Shown one piece after another: positions 60,662 to 64,000 of a DNA stretch of 64,000 nucleotides. Each line of letters starts with the position of its first letter. The stretch's first letter is position 1. The notes under the pieces were generated by a model, which had not been told where the DNA came from, ran no database searches, and saw nothing but the letters and a program-made list of their open reading frames with translations. The stretch comes from Amblyomma americanum (lineage: Eukaryota > Arthropoda > Arachnida > Ixodida > Ixodidae): positions 22,838,769-22,902,768 of the forward strand of contig NC_135505.1 in the NCBI RefSeq assembly GCF_052857255.1, written 5' to 3'. The translations under genes were made by a program, and so were the position numbers.

Positions 60662-61330
60662 TTATGGGAATAACCTGCTCAATCCGTCGGCATTTCCATG
60701 ACATTTGCCCCTTTTGTATCGCACAGAAAAGTTATATTGCTGGAGGGCTAGACTCCATCGTAGCAAGCGGCCATTCTTGGGCGACATTTGACGCAGCCAT
60801 GTAAGCGGACAATGATCTGTCTCGAAAGTAAATTTCGCCCCGTAAACATAACAGGCTAGCTTCTGTGCGGCCCAAACCAGACAGGCGCATTCCTTTTCCG
60901 AAGCGCTGTAGGCTTCTTCCCTTACGGTTAAGTTCCTGCTGGCATAAAGGATAGGGTGCTCCTCATTGTCGTCTCCGACTTGGCTTAATACGACCCCCAT
61001 ACCCCGGTCGCTGGCGTCACACTGGACTACGAATTCCTTGCTGTAGTCCGGCGCGCGTAACACGGGCCGCGAAACCAGCACGCTCTTCAAGCTCTGAAAC
61101 GAAATTTCTTTTGCTGCGTCCCAGATAACGCTATTCAGCTTTTCTTTGCGAAGCGCATCGGTCAAAGGACTTGCTAGCTGTGAATAGTTGGGTATGTACC
61201 TTTGGTGGTACCCCACAAGACCGAGAAATGACCGTACATCCGTCTTAGTTCAGGGCTGCGGGAATTCAGCGATAGGGGCTATCTTGAGGTCTGACGGCCT
61301 CCTCGTCCCCATCACTTGTACAGAAAGCTG
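60662..61330 (-). pseudogene. Gypsy RT C-terminus and RNase H
   Basis: The open frame 61216-60662 (184 codons) reads Y-H-Q-R-Y-I-P-N, F-V-V-Q-C-D-A-S-D-R-G-M-G, S-A-S-E-K-E-C-A-C-L-V-W-A, F-E-T-D-H-C-P-L-T-W-L and R-Y-K-R-G-K-C-H-G-N-A-D-G-L-S-R. These are the connection and RNase H motifs of Ty3/Gypsy elements, with the catalytic D-A-S, E and D-H residues present. Upstream, to about 61330, the RT end continues (I-A-E-F-P-Q-P then T-K-T-D-V-R-S-F-L-G) but is cut by a stop codon between the two. Integrase should follow and does not. Confidence 0.92.
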
Positions 61331-61334
61331 CTAC

Positions 61335-62140
61335 AGCTGTTCTCCGCAGAAGTGGGTAGCCTCACTTCGTTCGCTTAATCTTTGAATAGCAAAATCGGCT
61401 AGCTAACCCAGCGCCGCTAAACACAGGTACTCAAATGGGCACAAATTCACGTACTTTCATTGCCTCGGCAATGCGTTAGCTACACTATCACGAATGAGAC
61501 AAACGTTTGGTATCTAACTATGGCCCCCCCCCAACAAAACTTGTCTTCTGGTATCTGCTAAAGATACAAAGCGGAACGTGTGCTCAAAATTCAAACACAA
61601 AGAAATTTACTTGCTCGGGACGGTTCTACATAAGCAAACAGCTCATCGTCTACTCGGGAACTGTCTTCGCGAAACTCCTGGGAGTGCCGTTATCACTCGG
61701 TAGCATCCCAAATTAACACATGTCCTTTCTTACTGAATGGCACAATAACCTTGATCTAACTGTTAAGAAAACAGCAACACCTGATCAAATCCAAATCTTT
61801 AACGTTAAACAAAGTAGCATTTCCTTCCCTGTTTTTACACGCACACACAAAAAGAGGAATAAAAAGAACAGCTACTTAGAATTGCGACGCGGGGTCAAAC
61901 ATGGCTCACCACCCCCGCGTCGAAAGGATTAGTCCTTCAGCCGCGCCCGCCGGGGTCGCGCTCTGACTGATTGTACGACTGTCAACTCGTGACAAAGGGC
62001 AACTGAAAGAAGACATTCCTGATCGCTACTGTCATCTCCACAGCCCCTCGACGCGCTCAGTAGGCCCCGGTAGCCCATGCAGTGCCGATAACCGATTCCG
62101 GGCGACGGACAGCGACCGGAGCGAGAAGCTGCTCTCTGTT
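61335..62140 (-). other. Collapsed middle of the Gypsy-type element
   Basis: Protease and most of the reverse transcriptase should lie here but the interval is only about 0.8 kb. I find none of the RT palm motifs (the Y-x-D-D box and its neighbours) in any frame. A large internal deletion or replacement is likely. Confidence 0.6.
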
Positions 62141-62141
62141 C

Positions 62142-62747
62142 TCACCCCAAGCAAGCCCGCCTACCCTTTCGCCCTGCGCGCTTCCTCGAATACAGTGCGG
62201 AAAGTGCAGGACCCATCCTTGTCAATTTTGGGCGCCGAACACGCCTGCATGCGTGGTCTCTATGGCTCGAGCCCTGAGCTCGCATGCGCCGGGTGTACCG
62301 CAACCTAGCGCCCTCTGATCTTTCCTGCCACTTTGCCTTTTTCTTTACCGCCTTTCTGTCAAGTCGGGGTTGTCTGGGTCTTAACGCTGGCCGATGCCCT
62401 TTAAAGAACCTCGCTCCTGTCCTGCTTGCAAGATGCGCTTTTCTCTTTCTGTTACTGCGGTCACCTTTAGAAGCACCTGCGCGTGCCGCCTGACCAGTAA
62501 CTTTAGCTGCAAAATTACAAGGTTCCAGGCGGGAAGTCTTTTCTTTCCCTTCTGCCGCACTTATATCTGTGCTAACGTTAGCACCTGTCTGCACTCCTGG
62601 ATTTAGGGCTTGGCATTTCAACCGTTTTTTCTTGGTCCGTGCCCTCTTCCTGTATTTACGCCTAGACCCTTCCGCTTGCGTCTCCTGATCACAACTAGAT
62701 TGATCTAGCTCTACAGAGGCACCTCGCAGACATTCATCCAATTGCAA
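62142..62747 (-). CDS. Basic protein of the LTR element, possible nucleocapsid part
   Basis: This 201-codon open frame is very rich in Arg and Lys (R-K-Y-R-K-R-A-R-T-K-K-K-R and similar runs), suggesting nucleic-acid binding. No zinc-knuckle C-x2-C-x4-H-x4-C is visible. It starts 34 bp downstream of the Gag-like stop on the same strand but in another frame, so it may be the continuation of Gag after a frameshift. No function beyond that can be supported. Confidence 0.5.
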   Translation of the reverse strand: MQLDECLRGASVELDQSSCDQETQAEGSRRKYRKRARTKKKRLKCQALNPGVQTGANVSTDISAAEGKEKTSRLEPCNFAAKVTGQAARAGASKGDRSNRKRKAHLASRTGARFFKGHRPALRPRQPRLDRKAVKKKAKWQERSEGARLRYTRRMRAQGSSHRDHACRRVRRPKLTRMGPALSALYSRKRAGRKGRRACLG

Positions 62748-62780
62748 ACTGGCCGCTTTGACTTCGCAGGTCAGTTTCAG

Positions 62781-63569
62781 CTACACACTGCTGACACACG
62801 GACATTCCGCTGCACCCGAGTTGGGCAGTTCGCTTCCCTGAAGGCAGTCCTCCACCGCCCGATTATCGGCCTGAGCGCTTACCCCTGAAACGCCCTGCTC
62901 GTCTGCAATTGAGCTTTCGTCCTCTGTCTTAGCGTGGCTTTCGATACTGCGTTTCAACATTACAGCTCCGCAGTCTTCCTGACGGTTGTGCGCTGTTTCA
63001 CAGTACTGTTTTACGTCGTCACGTCTGTCCAACTGGAACGATCCGGCCTGACTAGCTCTCTCTGGAGTCTTGCCTCTCAAGATCTCATCATCCAGTTTGT
63101 TTAGCTCATACGTGTGCGCTGTTTCACAATACTCTTTTATGTCGTCACGTCTGTCCAACTGGAACGATCCGGCCTGACTTGCTCTCTCTGGAGCCTTGGC
63201 TCTCGAGATCTCATCTTCCAGTTCCTTTATCTCATGCGCAAGCTGCAACCTTCTGAGCTCCCATTTCTTTTTCTCTGCTGCTAGCCTTTGTTCCTCTATG
63301 TTTCTCCGCTCATCTTCCTTTTTCTTTAGCTCAGCTTCCTTTTTCTTTCGCTCAGCTTTGAGGAGTTCCCACGTATCGGTAATTATTCCTTCCTCGGCGC
63401 TTTCCAAGAGCAATTTGCAACTGTCCGTCTTTTTGATCTTAACCCCTACATCTACTCCCAACTCTTCGCACAATGACAGCAAATCTGACCTTAGCAACTT
63501 CATTAGGTCCATGTTTGCTGCTCTGAGCCTTGACTTTGCTGAACAACTGTTGACGTGAGCTACACGCAC
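62781..63569 (-). CDS. Gag-like protein of the LTR element with coiled coil and internal duplication
   Basis: This is a 262-codon open frame. The better start may be the Met at residue 20 (M-D-L-M-K-L-L-R-S-D-L-L-S-L-C-E-E-L-G), which opens a short helix-rich segment. Residues about 70-125 are an almost continuous Glu/Lys/Arg coiled coil. A 42-residue unit, starting A/T-P-E-R-A-S-Q-A-G-S-F-Q-L-D-R-R-D-D, then occurs twice in tandem. The start and coiled coil resemble Gag proteins I associate with tick Gypsy-type elements, which is recall rather than proof. Position just inside the right LTR supports Gag. Confidence 0.65.
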   Translation of the reverse strand: MRVAHVNSCSAKSRLRAANMDLMKLLRSDLLSLCEELGVDVGVKIKKTDSCKLLLESAEEGIITDTWELLKAERKKKEAELKKKEDERRNIEEQRLAAEKKKWELRRLQLAHEIKELEDEISRAKAPERASQAGSFQLDRRDDIKEYCETAHTYELNKLDDEILRGKTPERASQAGSFQLDRRDDVKQYCETAHNRQEDCGAVMLKRSIESHAKTEDESSIADEQGVSGVSAQADNRAVEDCLQGSELPNSGAAECPCVSSV

Positions 63570-63697
63570 TCAGACTCACTGATCAATTTCCCTCGATTCC
63601 CAGCAGTTCAATGTATTAACCCAAACAATTGAAGCCTGGCGAATCTCAAGCAAAGTTCAAGCACTCACCCACGGAAGCAACACCACGCCGCATGGTC

Positions 63698-63797
63698 GAT
63701 CCAACCGCTGCCAACCAGTTGTTAGGAGTGGGGCTCCGACCCCATAGCACGAAACCGGTGTTGGGGAATTGCGCTTCAATCCCACCGCTGCCACCAG
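63698..63797 (-). promoter_or_regulatory. Two tandem primer-binding-site-like motifs
   Basis: GATCCAACCGCTGCCAACCAG (63698-63718) and AATCCCACCGCTGCCACCAG (63778-63797) are each followed directly by a TTGTTAG LTR-type edge. On the + strand the second reads like the 3' end of a tRNA including CCA, so on the element's strand it is a primer-binding site (TGGTGGCAGCGG...). The tRNA is possibly Leu-type; that is a guess. Confidence 0.6.
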
Positions 63798-64000
63798 TTG
63801 TTAGATGCGGGCCCCTGGTTCGCCTGTGCCGTCTCTCGCCAAGGTTAGTGTCGCTGGGTTCCGGATCGGGAGCCTGCTGTAGTGGGGGTGACGAAGAGAT
63901 GAGAGGGTCTTCGAGGTGAAGAAGAGACTGAAGGGTTTATTTACATTTATATAAAGATTGAAAAAGTGAATCGGGAGCTGGCTGATCACACGCCAGATCG
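63719..64000 (-). repeat. LTR, right copy, cut by window end
   Basis: It matches 59174-59455 with six substitutions, mostly G/C in the left copy against A/T here. It is the 5' LTR of the minus-strand element. Its remaining part and any target duplication lie beyond the window. Confidence 0.85.

Larger units (their letters stand above)
59174..64000 (-). mobile_element. Defective Gypsy-type LTR retrotransposon
   Basis: Direct repeats at 59174-59455 and 63719-64000 (about 98 percent identical by eye, 6 differences in 282 bp) bracket a Gag-like frame, a basic frame and an RT-end/RNase H frame, all on the minus strand. The right repeat runs off the window. A tRNA-3'-end-like motif next to the right LTR is in the position of a primer-binding site for a minus-strand element. 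Only about 0.9 kb lies between the basic frame and the RNase H frame, and about 0.35 kb between RNase H and the LTR side. Most of protease/RT and the whole integrase are therefore missing. The element is non-autonomous. Confidence 0.85.

Noticed and set aside
62781..63569. The coiled-coil frame as a host gene
   Set aside because: It lies between the LTRs on the same strand as the RNase H frame, just inside the primer-binding site, where Gag belongs.

Overview
The window is animal (arthropod) nuclear DNA. It holds one large multi-exon gene on the + strand plus many interspersed repeats. I infer a hard tick genome. The reasons are the arthropod ABCC protein, multi-kilobase introns, a tRNA-derived SINE that I recognise as the Ruka type described in ticks, RTE and CR1-like retroposons, Penelope-like relics and a Gag-like protein of a style common in tick LTR elements. 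The species cannot be fixed from sequence alone.

The gene (8904-56226, poly(A) signal at 56373) is a long multidrug-resistance-associated protein of the ABCC1/MRP1 type. I place 28 coding exons (numbered 2-29). Together they read as one uninterrupted 1506-residue frame with matching splice phases throughout. The order is TMD0 (exons 2-5), L0 linker (6-8), TMD1 (8-12), NBD1 (13-17), Ser/Arg/Lys-rich linker (17-18), TMD2 (19-24) and NBD2 (25-29). Only the short first exon with the start Met and the promoter were not found. They may lie upstream of the window. NBD1 has Asp at the catalytic-Glu position and NBD2 has Glu, as in ABCC proteins with one degenerate ATP site.

The most unusual gene-level signal is at the 3' end: three of the last four introns (after exons 25, 26 and 28) start with GC rather than GT, each in a strong AG|GCRAG context.

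The introns are full of transposable elements. They include a solo LTR with a 5-bp target duplication (18145-18980), two Ruka-type SINEs in opposite orientation with target duplications (19084 and 27578), several tRNA-derived SINE copies, a CR1-like element with a long reverse-transcriptase frame (about 20785-22495, minus) and three decayed relatives, a degenerate RTE element (about 51335-52745) with three solo 3' tails, a 230-bp truncated non-LTR insertion with a 15-bp target duplication (28485-28714), Penelope-like GIY-YIG relics, and several foldback sequences that look like one unnamed family.

Downstream of the gene, 59174-64000 is a defective Gypsy-type LTR element on the minus strand. 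It has a Gag-like frame and an RT-end/RNase H frame, but room for most of PR/RT and for integrase is missing. Its LTR edge carries two successive primer-binding-site-like motifs. The first 8.9 kb and 56.4-59.2 kb hold no gene that I can support. I did not find a clearly new biological system. The best leads are the GC-AG intron cluster, the inverted SINE pair around exons 12-16, and the foldback family.
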